This document shows, piece after piece, positions 17,551 through 25,635 of a stretch of 64,000 nt of DNA (within the stretch, counting starts at the first letter, position 1; every line of letters starts with the position of its first letter). The notes beneath the pieces were generated by a model that ran no database searches, was not told the DNA's origin, and worked only from the letters and a program-made list of their open reading frames with translations. Source of the DNA: Anaerolineae bacterium (GTDB lineage Bacteria > Chloroflexota > Anaerolineae > Aggregatilineales > Phototrophicaceae). The stretch spans positions 86,465-150,464 of the forward strand of contig JALHNB010000009.1 of the NCBI GenBank assembly GCA_022843745.1. Direction: 5' to 3'. The translations under genes and the position numbers were made by a program.

Positions 17551-19416
17551 CTACGGCGCACGAACCTGGAAGCGCACGATTTCGCTCCAGGGTGTCCATG
17601 TGCCGTCACCCAATTTAGCGCGGACTCGCCAGTAGTGGATTCGATTTGCAAGACCTAGCGTGGTCACGCTCAGCGTTCCCGCGCCAACCGTTGTCTCATA
17701 TTCTCGCGGGGCTGCAAAACTGATCGTGTTGTCCACCTGGACTTCATACTGTGTTGCGCCGCTGATACGTCCCCAACTTAACACAACCGTGTCCGTTGTG
17801 CCGTAGTAACCAGGGACAGGAGCAGCATCGGCAGCCGATTCAACCGTGAAGCTGAAAGGTGCGCTCCATGCCGAGTAATTTCCCGCTTCATCCACAGCCC
17901 GTACTATCCAGCTATATGCGCCGATAAACAACTGCACCGATGGCTTAAAACTCGCCTGACTCACCGATCCGCTAACCGTGCTTGGCGGATTTGTGCCTGT
18001 GATCGTGACTTCGTAGCGTGTAGCGCCTGTTGAGGCCTGCCAGGTAAATGTTGGCTGTGTAACGGTTATTGAGGTTGTATCTCCTGGCGACACCAGAACA
18101 GGTACAGGCGGTGACTGCGTATCAATCGTAACGTTACGTACCGCGCTCCAGGAGCCGTTGCCTTCGCTGTTGACTCCACGTACACGCCAATAATACTTAG
18201 CATCTCCAAGTGCAGCAGGTGTGTAAGTTGTTCCCGCCTGGTCAGAAGTGCGCTCCGGGCTGGAAAAATTCGAGTTGTTATCAATCTCGATTCGATAGGT
18301 TTCAGCATCAGCCACACTATTCCACTGAAATTGTGGTGTCGTGTCGTTGAGAAAGCTGTCATTTGCGGGTGAAACCAACGTAGGAGCGCTTCGTGGGCCG
18401 GGAGACATTGCCGCGCTCAACGTCGCACATGGCAGGCATTGATTATTGGTGCGGATAATCGCAAAGCCTGCCAGCGGATTGCTGCTGGTAAAAGTCGCGT
18501 TGACATTCCAAACGATCATCAAACGGACAACGCCACCATTGCGGGATAATGTCGCGGCCATTCCCTGCCATTCTGCCTGCTCCTGTGCAGACGTATTTTG
18601 CGCCCACTCCATTCCCGGCGGCAGCGTACCCAAACCATCCGGCGACAGATAGCCTAGTTCAGTAAAACACAGCGGCTTGTTGGGAAAAACAGTCCGATAG
18701 GTGCTGACCATCGTTGGGTAGTAGCGGGTGTAATGACTGCTGTTACCGCGGGGGTCGCCACTGGAGGCTGTCGGCGGAAGCACACCCTCATTATAGTGTA
18801 AGCCGGTGCAGTCAAAATAGGATGCCGCACCCGCTGCCGCCATCTGTTCGATAAATTTTTTGTCGTCACAGCCGTTCGCGGCACATCCACCGCCAAAGTA
18901 GCCCGTTGGCGATGGCGCTCCACTGATGACCATCACATTGGCGTTCGCGGCTTTGATAGCAGGATAAGCCTTCTTCAACATATTTGTGTAGTTTGTCCCG
19001 CTAATCATCCCTGCGGGCCACTCTACATCAATATTCGGCTCGTTCCAGATTTCAATCGCATCCGGGTTCAATCTGGCTACCGATGCGACAAAATTGGCGT
19101 AATTCTGATAATATTGCGTGGGGTTGGCTGCAAGTTGGCTTTTGACCCCTTTGATACTTAACAAAACTTTGAATCCGTGATTCCGCGCGTGGGTGATGAT
19201 ATTTTGCGCGTCGGCGGTTGAACCTCCCTGGGTGTAGGTGATCTGCATTTTCATCCACGTCATTCTCGCGGATTGCATTTTATCGGGGAATGAAAAGTTG
19301 AGAATCTGCCCACCTAGTTCAAACTGGATACTGGCCTGCGCATTCAAATTCGAGTAGTTTCCCGAAAACGTTACAAACAATAGAAGTACAATCAGGTGCT
19401 TAGATAACCATCGCAT
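17551..19416 (-). CDS. Secreted glycoside-hydrolase-like protein with three FnIII-like repeats
   Basis: This 621-aa exported protein has a signal peptide over about the first 27 residues. Residues 40-340 look like a clan-A TIM-barrel glycosidase (GH5/GH39-like). The proposed acid/base is Glu126 in IWNEPN and the nucleophile Glu253 in CFTELGY. Several Cys residues in the barrel (GGGCAANGCDD, CLPC) could form disulfides. Three repeated beta-domains follow, each with a P-x-L-x-x-P opening and a YYWRVRG-like strand, resembling fibronectin type III modules. The ATG at 19416 is preferred over a TTG two codons earlier at 19422. AGAGAG lies just upstream. It probably attacks a polysaccharide outside the cell. 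The linkage is unknown. Confidence 0.8.
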   Translation of the reverse strand: MRWLSKHLIVLLLFVTFSGNYSNLNAQASIQFELGGQILNFSFPDKMQSARMTWMKMQITYTQGGSTADAQNIITHARNHGFKVLLSIKGVKSQLAANPTQYYQNYANFVASVARLNPDAIEIWNEPNIDVEWPAGMISGTNYTNMLKKAYPAIKAANANVMVISGAPSPTGYFGGGCAANGCDDKKFIEQMAAAGAASYFDCTGLHYNEGVLPPTASSGDPRGNSSHYTRYYPTMVSTYRTVFPNKPLCFTELGYLSPDGLGTLPPGMEWAQNTSAQEQAEWQGMAATLSRNGGVVRLMIVWNVNATFTSSNPLAGFAIIRTNNQCLPCATLSAAMSPGPRSAPTLVSPANDSFLNDTTPQFQWNSVADAETYRIEIDNNSNFSSPERTSDQAGTTYTPAALGDAKYYWRVRGVNSEGNGSWSAVRNVTIDTQSPPVPVLVSPGDTTSITVTQPTFTWQASTGATRYEVTITGTNPPSTVSGSVSQASFKPSVQLFIGAYSWIVRAVDEAGNYSAWSAPFSFTVESAADAAPVPGYYGTTDTVVLSWGRISGATQYEVQVDNTISFAAPREYETTVGAGTLSVTTLGLANRIHYWRVRAKLGDGTWTPWSEIVRFQVRAP

Positions 19417-19919
19417 CAACAATATTCTCTCTGGCTAACGATAAATTGGAGTTTTGAGCCATCACAAACCGCAAATCAGGGCTTATGACCGTGCTCGAAA
19501 GGACTGGAATAGGCTGGCAATTCCAGATTAAGCAGTGTAACAACGAGGTCAGCTATGATATTGAAGACCTACCTGAATTGTAGAATCATATCCATAGTCC
19601 GACTCGTTAAGGTTCATAAAGTCACGTGAAATGTAACAAGTTGAGCCGATAGATGATATAGGCAAATGTTCCTATGCTGTGTTCGCACAGTTCTGTGGGA
19701 GATCAGAACACTCCTGTTCGCTATCAGAACACCGACATGGGGAATCAGAACACTCGCGCGTCATTTTTAAGGATTGACGAACATCTCACCTGTGGCTAGA
19801 ATGCTCAATGAGGTTTTGAAGTACGCATCTGCGTCTCCAACTCACATTTTTTTAGATAAGCAAACAGATTAGGGCCTGATTTCGGGCATTTTTCTGATTC
19901 TGGTCAAGGAGTTAGTTCT
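19417..19919. other. 503-base intergenic region between glycosidase gene and L25
   Basis: This divergent region holds no convincing ORF or tRNA. Its main structure is a three-copy 21-bp iteron array at 19702-19753, described separately. The ~200 bases after 19423 show nothing recognisable. Promoters for both flanking genes must lie here, but no clear -35/-10 pair with standard spacing was found next to L25. AAGGAG at 19906-19911 is the L25 ribosome site. Confidence 0.5.
19702..19753. repeat. Three direct repeats of ATCAGAACAC with exact 21-bp period
   Basis: ATCAGAACAC occurs at 19702-19711, 19723-19732 and 19744-19753. The spacing is 21 bases each time, two turns of B-DNA, so a bound protein would sit on one face of the helix. 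The bases between the copies are not conserved. The array lies about 170-220 bases upstream of the L25 gene. This is the pattern of a cooperative regulator operator or iteron. Confidence 0.65.
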
Positions 19920-20567
19920 GTGGCTGATTATGTTATTGAAGCGCAGCCGCGTGCTGTGGTCGGCAAAAAGGTAGGCCAACTTCGCACACAGGGAATCGTC
20001 CCGATTGTCGTTTACGGCCCTCGCGTTGAACCTGTGAATTTGCAAGTTCCCTACCGCCCTCTGGAAGTCGCGCTGATGAAGGCAGGCGGTACGAGCTTGA
20101 TTGACATCACCAGCGATGGCAAGACACACACTGTTTTGGCGCGTGAAGTTCAGCGTGACGTGCTGCGCGGCAAAATCCTTCATGTCGATTTCTTCGCAGT
20201 CGATATGAGCGCCAAGATTCGCATTGATGTGTTCATTCACCTCACTGGCGAAAGCCCGGCAGTCGCTGCCAGCAAGGGTATCCTCGTTCAGGGTGCAACC
20301 AACCTGACGATTGAAACCCTGCCAAGCAATCTGCGCCAGCAAATCAGCGTAGATATTTCCGGCCTGGCCGAAATTGGCGACGCTATTCATGCCCGCGATC
20401 TGAATCTGGGCGATGACATCACGATCATCAATGACCCAGAGGAATTGATCGTCCGCATCAGCCAGACCTCGGCGGCACGTTCTGAAGAAGAAGAAGCTGC
20501 CGACGCAGCTACAGCCGCAGAACCCGAGGTTATCGGCAGAGGCAAGAAAGACGAAGAAGAGGACTAG
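19920..20567 (+). CDS. rplY: 50S ribosomal protein L25 (CTC/TL5 type)
   Basis: This 215-aa two-domain L25 protein binds 5S rRNA in the central protuberance of the large ribosomal subunit. Residues 1-90 form the L25 RNA-binding domain (VGKKVGQLRTQGIVPIVVYG near 17-36). Residues about 97-185 form the C-terminal beta domain found in long-form, general-stress CTC proteins, and an acidic Glu-rich tail ends the chain. The start is GTG at 19920 with AAGGAG 8 bases upstream. It is monocistronic, followed by an intrinsic terminator at 20596 and facing gyrA. The upstream iteron array may regulate it. Confidence 0.93.
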   Translation: MADYVIEAQPRAVVGKKVGQLRTQGIVPIVVYGPRVEPVNLQVPYRPLEVALMKAGGTSLIDITSDGKTHTVLAREVQRDVLRGKILHVDFFAVDMSAKIRIDVFIHLTGESPAVAASKGILVQGATNLTIETLPSNLRQQISVDISGLAEIGDAIHARDLNLGDDITIINDPEELIVRISQTSAARSEEEEAADAATAAEPEVIGRGKKDEEED

Positions 20568-20595
20568 TCGTCCCCTTCAAAATACCGAATATCAG

Positions 20596-20628
20596 CAGAG
20601 GGACACCGTTTGGTATCCCTCTGTTTTT
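20596..20628 (+). terminator. Rho-independent terminator of the L25 gene
   Basis: AGAGGGACACC pairs with GGTATCCCTCT (one mismatch) around GTTT and is followed by a run of seven T. It begins 29 bases after the L25 stop, and its T-run reaches the last bases of the convergent gyrA gene. Confidence 0.92.
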
Positions 20629-23127
20629 TTATGCCAGTTCGACGGCCTCGTCCGGCACATTACCATTGCTGGCAACGGCATTATCTTCACTGGTATCCAT
20701 AATCGCGATGCCAACGACAGCATCCTCGTCTGTGAGGTTCATCAGCGTGACACCCTGGGTGCTGCGTCCGGTTTCACGGAACTCATTAAGCTGCGTCCGC
20801 AAAACAACGCCATCCCGCGTAATCAGCATTACCCCATCGCTATCGTTCACACAGCGCATATCGACAATCGGGCCGGTCTTTTCGTTACGTGCCAGAGTGC
20901 GCACGCCAATTCCAAAACGCCCTTTGGTGGCATATTCATTGAGGGGTGTTTTCTTGCCATGACCCTTGCTGGTCACGACGAGCAGATGAGTATCTTCGGT
21001 CTCAACCACATCCATCCCGGCGACAACATCGTCAACTTGCAGGCGGATAGCGTTCACGCCCCCCGCCGGACGACCCATGACGCGCACTTCGTCCTCATGG
21101 AAACGGACACATTGCCCGGACTCCGTGACGATAATCACATCCTGATTGCCAGCGGTATATTTGACCCAATTCAAGGTATCGCCTTCGTCCAGGCCAATCG
21201 CGATCAACCCGCTTGGGCGAACCTCGGCAAACTGGTCGAGATGGACGCGCTTGATCCGTCCCCAGCGCGTGACCATGACGAAATAACCTTCTATGCCGTC
21301 AAATTTCTCAACCGGGACAACAGCCGTAATATATTCATCGGAGTCCATATTCAGCACGGTATGAATGATCGTGCCTTTGCCGTTGCGCGAAGTTTCGGGG
21401 ATATTAAATGCACGATCCGCGTAAACTTTGCCCTTATCGCTGAAAAACAGGAGATAATCGAGGCTGCTGCACGCGAAAAGATCGGTCAGCACATCCTCTT
21501 CTTTGGTCGTCATGCCGATCACGCCTTTACCGCCACGCCGCTGCGCACGATAAGCGTTGGAAGGCACACGCTTGATATAGCCATGACTGGTCAGCGAAAT
21601 AACCACTTCTTCCTCGCGTACCAGATCAGCATCATTGAATTCCGTGTTGACACCATAAATGATATTGGTGCGGCGTTCGTCGCCAAACTTCTCAGACAGA
21701 TCATTGATATCGCTGCGGATAAGCGCCAGAATCTTCGCGGGCACCGAGAGCAAATCTTCCAGATAGCCGATTCGCGCCATCACTTCGTCAAATTCGTCCT
21801 TGAGCTTTTGCTGTTCCAGCGCGGCCAGACGGCGAAGCTGCATTTCGAGGATCGCGTTGGACTGGATTTCGGTCAGGTCGAAACGATTCATCAACTGCGC
21901 ACGGGCAGTATCGGCATCTGGCGACGAGCGAATCGTCTGAATAATGCGATCCAGGCTATTGAGCGCTTTGAGCAAACCTTCGAGGATATGCGCCCGCGCC
22001 CGCAGTTTATTCAATTCAAAATTCGAACGGCGAACGATCACATCATAACGATGTTCGATGTAAATTTGTAGCGAACGCTTGAGCGCCAGATTGCGCGGCT
22101 CACCATTGACCAGCGCCAGCATCTGAATGCTGAAGGTACTTTGCAACTGTGTGTATTTATAGAGTTGGTTGAGGACTTTTTTAGGCTGCGCACCGCGTTT
22201 GAGTTCGACGGTAAGCCGCATACCCTTCCGGTCTGATTCATCGCGCAGGTCAGAGATTTGATCGAGGCGACCTTCACGCGCCAGCATCACGATGCGCTCG
22301 ATAATGGCCGTCTTGCTCACCTGATAGGGAATCGCCGTAAAGACGATGCGATAGCGCTCGCCATTTTTTGTTTCTTCGATGTCGGCGCTGGCCCGTACCA
22401 CCGCACGGCCTCGCCCTGTAGCATAGGCTTCTTTTAATTCGTCGTCGGCTACAATCGTCGCGCCTGTCGGGAAATCCGGCCCTTTGACAAACTGCATGAG
22501 TTCGTCAACGGTGATGTCTTCCATACGCTCATAGTTATCAATCAGGAACGTGATCGCTGCTGCCAGTTCGCGCAGATTATGGGGCGGGATATTGGTCGCC
22601 ATACCGACGGCAATACCACTTGTGCCGTTAAGCAGCAGATTCGGCAGCCGCGCCGGTAAAACTTCCGGCTCTTGCTGCGTACCATCATAATTATCGACAA
22701 AATTCACCGTGTCCATGTCGATATCGACAAGCAGTTCCTCAGCGATACGTGCCAACCGCGCTTCGGTATAACGCATCGCCGCCGGGCTGTCACCATCCAC
22801 ACTGCCGAAATTGCCCTGACCATCGACCAGCGGATAACGCAGCGAGAAATCCTGCGCCATACGCGCCATCGCGTCATAGACAGAGGAATCGCCATGAGGG
22901 TGATATTTACCTAATACATCACCGACCACACGCGCACTCTTTTTATACTGCGTGTTATAGTGCATCCCCATATCGTGCATCGCGTACAGGATACGCCGAT
23001 GTACAGGCTTCAGTCCATCTCGCGCGTCCGGCAGCGCACGGGCGACAATCACGCTCATGGCGTAATCGAGATAGCTCCCGCGCATCTCCTCATTGATATT
23101 GATGGGGCGAATCGTCCCAAAATCCAT
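20629..23127 (-). CDS. gyrA: DNA gyrase subunit A
   Basis: This 832-aa type II topoisomerase subunit breaks and rejoins DNA and, with GyrB, introduces negative supercoils. The N-terminal sequence [15 protein letters not shown] fits other GyrA proteins. The active-site tyrosine is Tyr120 in [10 protein letters not shown]. The quinolone-region helix near 78-86 reads PHGDSSVYD. The C-terminal six-bladed domain has the GyrA box QRRGGKG, which marks gyrase rather than topoisomerase IV. An in-frame TTG at 23169 would add 14 unmatched residues, so the ATG at 23127 is chosen. Neither start has a good Shine-Dalgarno site. gyrB is not in the window. Confidence 0.95.
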   Translation of the reverse strand: MDFGTIRPININEEMRGSYLDYAMSVIVARALPDARDGLKPVHRRILYAMHDMGMHYNTQYKKSARVVGDVLGKYHPHGDSSVYDAMARMAQDFSLRYPLVDGQGNFGSVDGDSPAAMRYTEARLARIAEELLVDIDMDTVNFVDNYDGTQQEPEVLPARLPNLLLNGTSGIAVGMATNIPPHNLRELAAAITFLIDNYERMEDITVDELMQFVKGPDFPTGATIVADDELKEAYATGRGRAVVRASADIEETKNGERYRIVFTAIPYQVSKTAIIERIVMLAREGRLDQISDLRDESDRKGMRLTVELKRGAQPKKVLNQLYKYTQLQSTFSIQMLALVNGEPRNLALKRSLQIYIEHRYDVIVRRSNFELNKLRARAHILEGLLKALNSLDRIIQTIRSSPDADTARAQLMNRFDLTEIQSNAILEMQLRRLAALEQQKLKDEFDEVMARIGYLEDLLSVPAKILALIRSDINDLSEKFGDERRTNIIYGVNTEFNDADLVREEEVVISLTSHGYIKRVPSNAYRAQRRGGKGVIGMTTKEEDVLTDLFACSSLDYLLFFSDKGKVYADRAFNIPETSRNGKGTIIHTVLNMDSDEYITAVVPVEKFDGIEGYFVMVTRWGRIKRVHLDQFAEVRPSGLIAIGLDEGDTLNWVKYTAGNQDVIIVTESGQCVRFHEDEVRVMGRPAGGVNAIRLQVDDVVAGMDVVETEDTHLLVVTSKGHGKKTPLNEYATKGRFGIGVRTLARNEKTGPIVDMRCVNDSDGVMLITRDGVVLRTQLNEFRETGRSTQGVTLMNLTDEDAVVGIAIMDTSEDNAVASNGNVPDEAVELA

Positions 23128-23461
23128 AAGCAGTTTTTGCACTGCGGCATCATTCAGCCAACAGCGCAATCTCCATACACTATTTCGGGTGTTTTATTAG
23201 GAATCCAGCGCACCATATCCCTGGTAGAATGATCGACGCGGGTTCATCAAGGCGCGTTGAGAAGAAATTGAGGTCAGCGCCGATTCGTCAATTTTTTACT
23301 CTTTTACTACCCTTATTATACTCCAAATCGGCTCAAAAGACCATATGCGGGTTTTTGTATCCCAAATACTAATAGAGTTATCCCAAATTTATTGGGATAA
23401 CCAACATTCGGTGTTAGGCATATATCTTTTTAGCTATACTTATCAAAAAGGAAAAACAAAA
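23128..23461. other. Divergent promoter region between gyrA and hicBA
   Basis: This stretch of 334 bases carries no gene. On the minus strand a perfect TATAAT at 23320-23315 could be the gyrA -10 box, about 185 bases from the start codon, but its -35 is poor. On the plus strand TATACT at 23435-23440 is the best -10 for hicBA. The inverted repeat at 23377-23401 and a related half GTATCCCAAATAC just before it probably form the HicB operator. Confidence 0.45.
23377..23401. promoter_or_regulatory. Perfect inverted repeat upstream of hicBA, probable HicB operator
   Basis: GTTATCCCAA and TTGGGATAAC, perfect 10-base arms, flank a 5-base AT spacer. It lies 61 bases before the hicB start and about 34 bases before the candidate -10 box, so a bound protein would contact the -35 region. 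HicB-type antitoxins commonly bind palindromes in their own promoter, so autoregulation is the natural reading. A degraded relative occurs near 43872-43905. Confidence 0.65.
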
Positions 23462-23671
23462 ATGCGCCAAGTGATTCTGATTCCCGATGAAACGGGGGGA
23501 TATGTGGTTGAAGTACCGAGTTTACCCGGTTGTTATAGCCAGGGTGAAACCGTCGATGAAGCACTTGAAAACATTCGCGAAGCCATTGAACTCCACATCG
23601 AAGATATGATCGCATCTGGTGAAGAAATACCTGATGATGTTCCCGCACCAATTCTGCTTAAGGCTGTTTAA
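23462..23671 (+). CDS. hicB: HicB-family antitoxin
   Basis: This 69-aa protein has the partial RNase-H-like fold of HicB antitoxins, which bind and neutralise HicA. Seen are a first strand QVILIPDETGGYVVEVPSLP, then GCYSQGETVDEALENIREA at about 22-40, a hallmark of the HicB N-domain, and a short acidic end. There is no separate DNA-binding C-terminal domain, so operator binding may need HicA or another partner. AAGGA lies 9 bases before the ATG at 23462. An in-frame ATG far upstream at 23345 lies before the operator and is not likely to be used. The antitoxin gene is first and overlaps the toxin gene by one base in TAATG. Confidence 0.9.
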   Translation: MRQVILIPDETGGYVVEVPSLPGCYSQGETVDEALENIREAIELHIEDMIASGEEIPDDVPAPILLKAV

Positions 23672-23907
23672 TGCCGAAGCTGCCTGTAGTATCTGCCCGC
23701 AAATGTATTGATGCGCTTGAGAAAATCGGTTTCTATGTCAACCGCCAAAAAGGTAGTCATATCACTTTACACCGTGACAATCCACCAGGACGTGTCACAG
23801 TCCCGAATCATAAAGAGCTAAAGCCTGGAATGCTAAAACGGATTCTCAAAGATGCGGGGCTAACCACGCAAGAATTTATTGACTTGCTAAACGATAATCT
23901 CGAATAA
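23671..23907 (+). CDS. hicA: HicA-family toxin (mRNA interferase)
   Basis: This 78-aa protein of the HicA family has a double-stranded-RNA-binding-like fold and cuts mRNA independently of the ribosome, stopping growth when HicB is lost. The catalytic histidine is His30 in KGSHITL. The preceding IGFYVNRQ and following VTVPNHKELKPGML segments match the family, as does the length. It is translationally coupled to hicB by a one-base overlap. The pair is complete and looks functional. Such modules are mobile, but no mobility gene or boundary is visible here. Confidence 0.92.
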   Translation: MPKLPVVSARKCIDALEKIGFYVNRQKGSHITLHRDNPPGRVTVPNHKELKPGMLKRILKDAGLTTQEFIDLLNDNLE

Positions 23908-23918
23908 AACAGATACCA

Positions 23919-24398
23919 ATGGGGGCAAACATTTTCTCTCAAATGATGTCTATCATCGTTGTGACAGTGAGCGTGATAACTGGATGTACAAGAATAAACG
24001 AATCAGCCTCATGGATAATGTTTAACCATGCTCAAATGAATGCCAGCAGTTCAGATTACGAAGCTGCAATTGCTGACTTGAATACCGCCATTGCACTCGA
24101 CCCCCAAAATCCTGACCTTTATCTTCTGCGCGGCCAGATGTACCTCGCGATCTACGAATGGGACAACGCTGGCGCGGATTTCGATCATGCTATCGAAGTT
24201 TCGCCGAATGATGCCCCTGCCTATTTCCATCGCGGCGTGTTGTATTACTCAATACTCCAAACAGGTTTAACCACCCGCGACGACGCGCTGACCGATTTCC
24301 AGCACTATCTCGAACTCGCGCCGGAGGGAGAATTTGCCGCCCAAGCCGCCGAATATGTCGAAAATATTCAGCGTGAACTAGACGTGCTGAACGAATAA
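23919..24398 (+). CDS. Small TPR-containing lipoprotein
   Basis: This 159-aa protein has a hydrophobic N-terminus ending in VITGC (Cys23), a probable lipobox, so it is probably exported and lipid-anchored. Residues about 45-150 hold two to three tetratricopeptide repeats (YEAAIADLNTAIALDPQNPD; WDNAGADFDHAIEVSPND), which bind other proteins. It begins 12 bases after the HicA stop and may be read from the same transcript, but nothing else ties it to the toxin-antitoxin pair. The ATG at 23919 lacks a good Shine-Dalgarno site. ATGs at 23943 and 23946 are alternatives and would shorten the signal. Confidence 0.75.
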   Translation: MGANIFSQMMSIIVVTVSVITGCTRINESASWIMFNHAQMNASSSDYEAAIADLNTAIALDPQNPDLYLLRGQMYLAIYEWDNAGADFDHAIEVSPNDAPAYFHRGVLYYSILQTGLTTRDDALTDFQHYLELAPEGEFAAQAAEYVENIQRELDVLNE

Positions 24399-24399
24399 A

Positions 24400-25374
24400 T
24401 CACAATTTCATCATGTAGCGCAGCAGTTTGCGCCGTTCGTTCGCATTCTTCGGCGAGGGGTTAAATGTCGCGTCCAGCATCGGCAATACTTCGTCACGCG
24501 CCTGACGGGATCGCATCGCTCGTTTCCAAAGCCACAAATTAAAGCCGAATTGCAGTTTGGACTGTCGCGTCAGGCCGATGACATTGCGAACATTCCCGTT
24601 GACCAGTTCATCCATATCGGCGATCTTCCCCGGCACGTCCTGTTCGGTGATGATCCGACCCGGCAGTACACCCACACCATTTTTGAGCATATAGACCAGA
24701 TCAGTTCGCCATGCCGCCGCACCTAAAAAATCGACCATACGAATCCAGCCGACCAGAAAATCCAGTTCCCCTTTGGCGTGGTAATTTATCCCAACCGTAT
24801 CTACCGCATGTTCGATGCTCGTGAGGCTGTAGCCATGCGCTTTCCATTGTTCGAAGCGCAGCGGCTCAAGGTCGCCACCCGGCTTGATATGATCCATTTG
24901 TCGATAAAATTCCTGCCAACCGCGAACGACCTCCTGAAAAACACTTGGGATATGAAATGCGCCGCCTTTGCCGCCACTGGCATATTCGACGGCGCTTTTG
25001 GTATAGGGTGGCAAAATTTCCAGTTCTGGCATCAGCCTCACCTGCATCGCGGCAATCAGCGGAATAATACTGAGCGAGTAATTCGCGTAACCCCACATGC
25101 TGTTCGGGTCGATTCGCTCCGGTGGCGTATCAGCCAGATTCAGCCGCCCGGAACGCCGCTGCCAATCCAACTGGAACACATATCCCCAGAACAGGTTATA
25201 TTCGTTGTCCTTACCGAAAATCCCCCGCTGATTGATGGCCTCGATCAGCATCTTATAGGCCGCGAGCCGATGGCTGTAATCAAAAGGGTCTATAGCATCT
25301 CTTAAGTGAGGAAGCGACGACCACGCCGGGTAAAATTCAAGTTGAGCAAGCTGATCCGTATAAACGCCACTCAC
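24400..25374 (-). CDS. Bacterial LEG1-related protein
   Basis: This 324-aa protein resembles the animal LEG1 (liver-enriched gene 1) family. The match is in the N-terminal half: a Trp/Pro opening, a DPFDYSHRLAAYKMLI segment near 29-44, KDNEYNLFWGYVFQLDWQ near 55-72, SGRLNL, and a Trp-Gly-Tyr plus IPLIAAMQ block near 94-111. These align with the LEG1 pattern of NPWxYxxRMGMYK, ENEQNxLWGxPLQxxWQ, TGRL and SLPFLAA. Bacterial members are annotated as Leg1-related, with no known activity. There is no signal peptide, unlike secreted animal LEG1. The start is GTG with AAGGGGG upstream. It is divergent from the penicillin-acylase pair and convergent with the TPR lipoprotein gene. Confidence 0.7.
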   Translation of the reverse strand: MSGVYTDQLAQLEFYPAWSSLPHLRDAIDPFDYSHRLAAYKMLIEAINQRGIFGKDNEYNLFWGYVFQLDWQRRSGRLNLADTPPERIDPNSMWGYANYSLSIIPLIAAMQVRLMPELEILPPYTKSAVEYASGGKGGAFHIPSVFQEVVRGWQEFYRQMDHIKPGGDLEPLRFEQWKAHGYSLTSIEHAVDTVGINYHAKGELDFLVGWIRMVDFLGAAAWRTDLVYMLKNGVGVLPGRIITEQDVPGKIADMDELVNGNVRNVIGLTRQSKLQFGFNLWLWKRAMRSRQARDEVLPMLDATFNPSPKNANERRKLLRYMMKL

Positions 25375-25467
25375 GATTTGATCCCCCTTATGCGATGTTC
25401 CAGATGTTCCGGTTGTTCGATCTGAAATACTCTATTTGAATACGATTCAATCTGATTTTTGGATTTA

Positions 25468-25546
25468 TGCGTACATTATACGCATGTGTCTACCCAATAC
25501 GCATGTGGCTGCATACGCAATACGCATGTGTCTGGATACGCATCAG
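25468..25546. repeat. Cluster of TACGCAT(GTG) repeats
   Basis: TACGCATGTG occurs at 25479-25488, 25498-25507 and 25521-25530. A shorter TACGCAT follows at 25537-25543, and an inverted ATGCGTA lies at 25467-25473. Spacings are 19, 23 and 16 bases. The cluster lies just upstream of the acylase promoter in the divergent region with the LEG1-related gene, so a regulator site array is plausible. Confidence 0.6.
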
Positions 25547-25568
25547 ACCGACTCAATTGTCGGTTTTT
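25547..25568 (+). terminator. Terminator-like hairpin in front of the acylase genes
   Basis: ACCGAC pairs with GTCGGT around TCAATT and is followed by TTTT. It has the form of a weak intrinsic terminator, but it overlaps the -35 box of the acylase promoter. It could stop transcription coming from the left, or be a coincidental stem. Confidence 0.4.
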
Positions 25569-25585
25569 ATTAAACAGGGTATAAC
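25557..25585 (+). promoter_or_regulatory. Promoter of the penicillin-acylase pair
   Basis: TTGTCG at 25557-25562 and TATAAC at 25580-25585 are separated by 17 bases (4 of 6 and 5 of 6 matches to the sigma70 consensus). Transcription would start about 45 bases before the ATG at 25636. Confidence 0.6.
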
Positions 25586-25635
25586 AGACCTCAATAATCG
25601 AATCATTATTTGATTAAATTTTATTGGAGATCGAA

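Noticed and set aside
19423..19700. tRNA or other structured RNA in the L25 upstream region
   Set aside because: No T-loop GTTCGAATC-type box or cloverleaf pairing could be found. Nothing specific is claimed for this part.
20666..22071. Long open frames on the plus strand across gyrA
   Set aside because: They are antisense shadows of the well-conserved gyrA reading frame and have no ribosome sites or recognisable domains.
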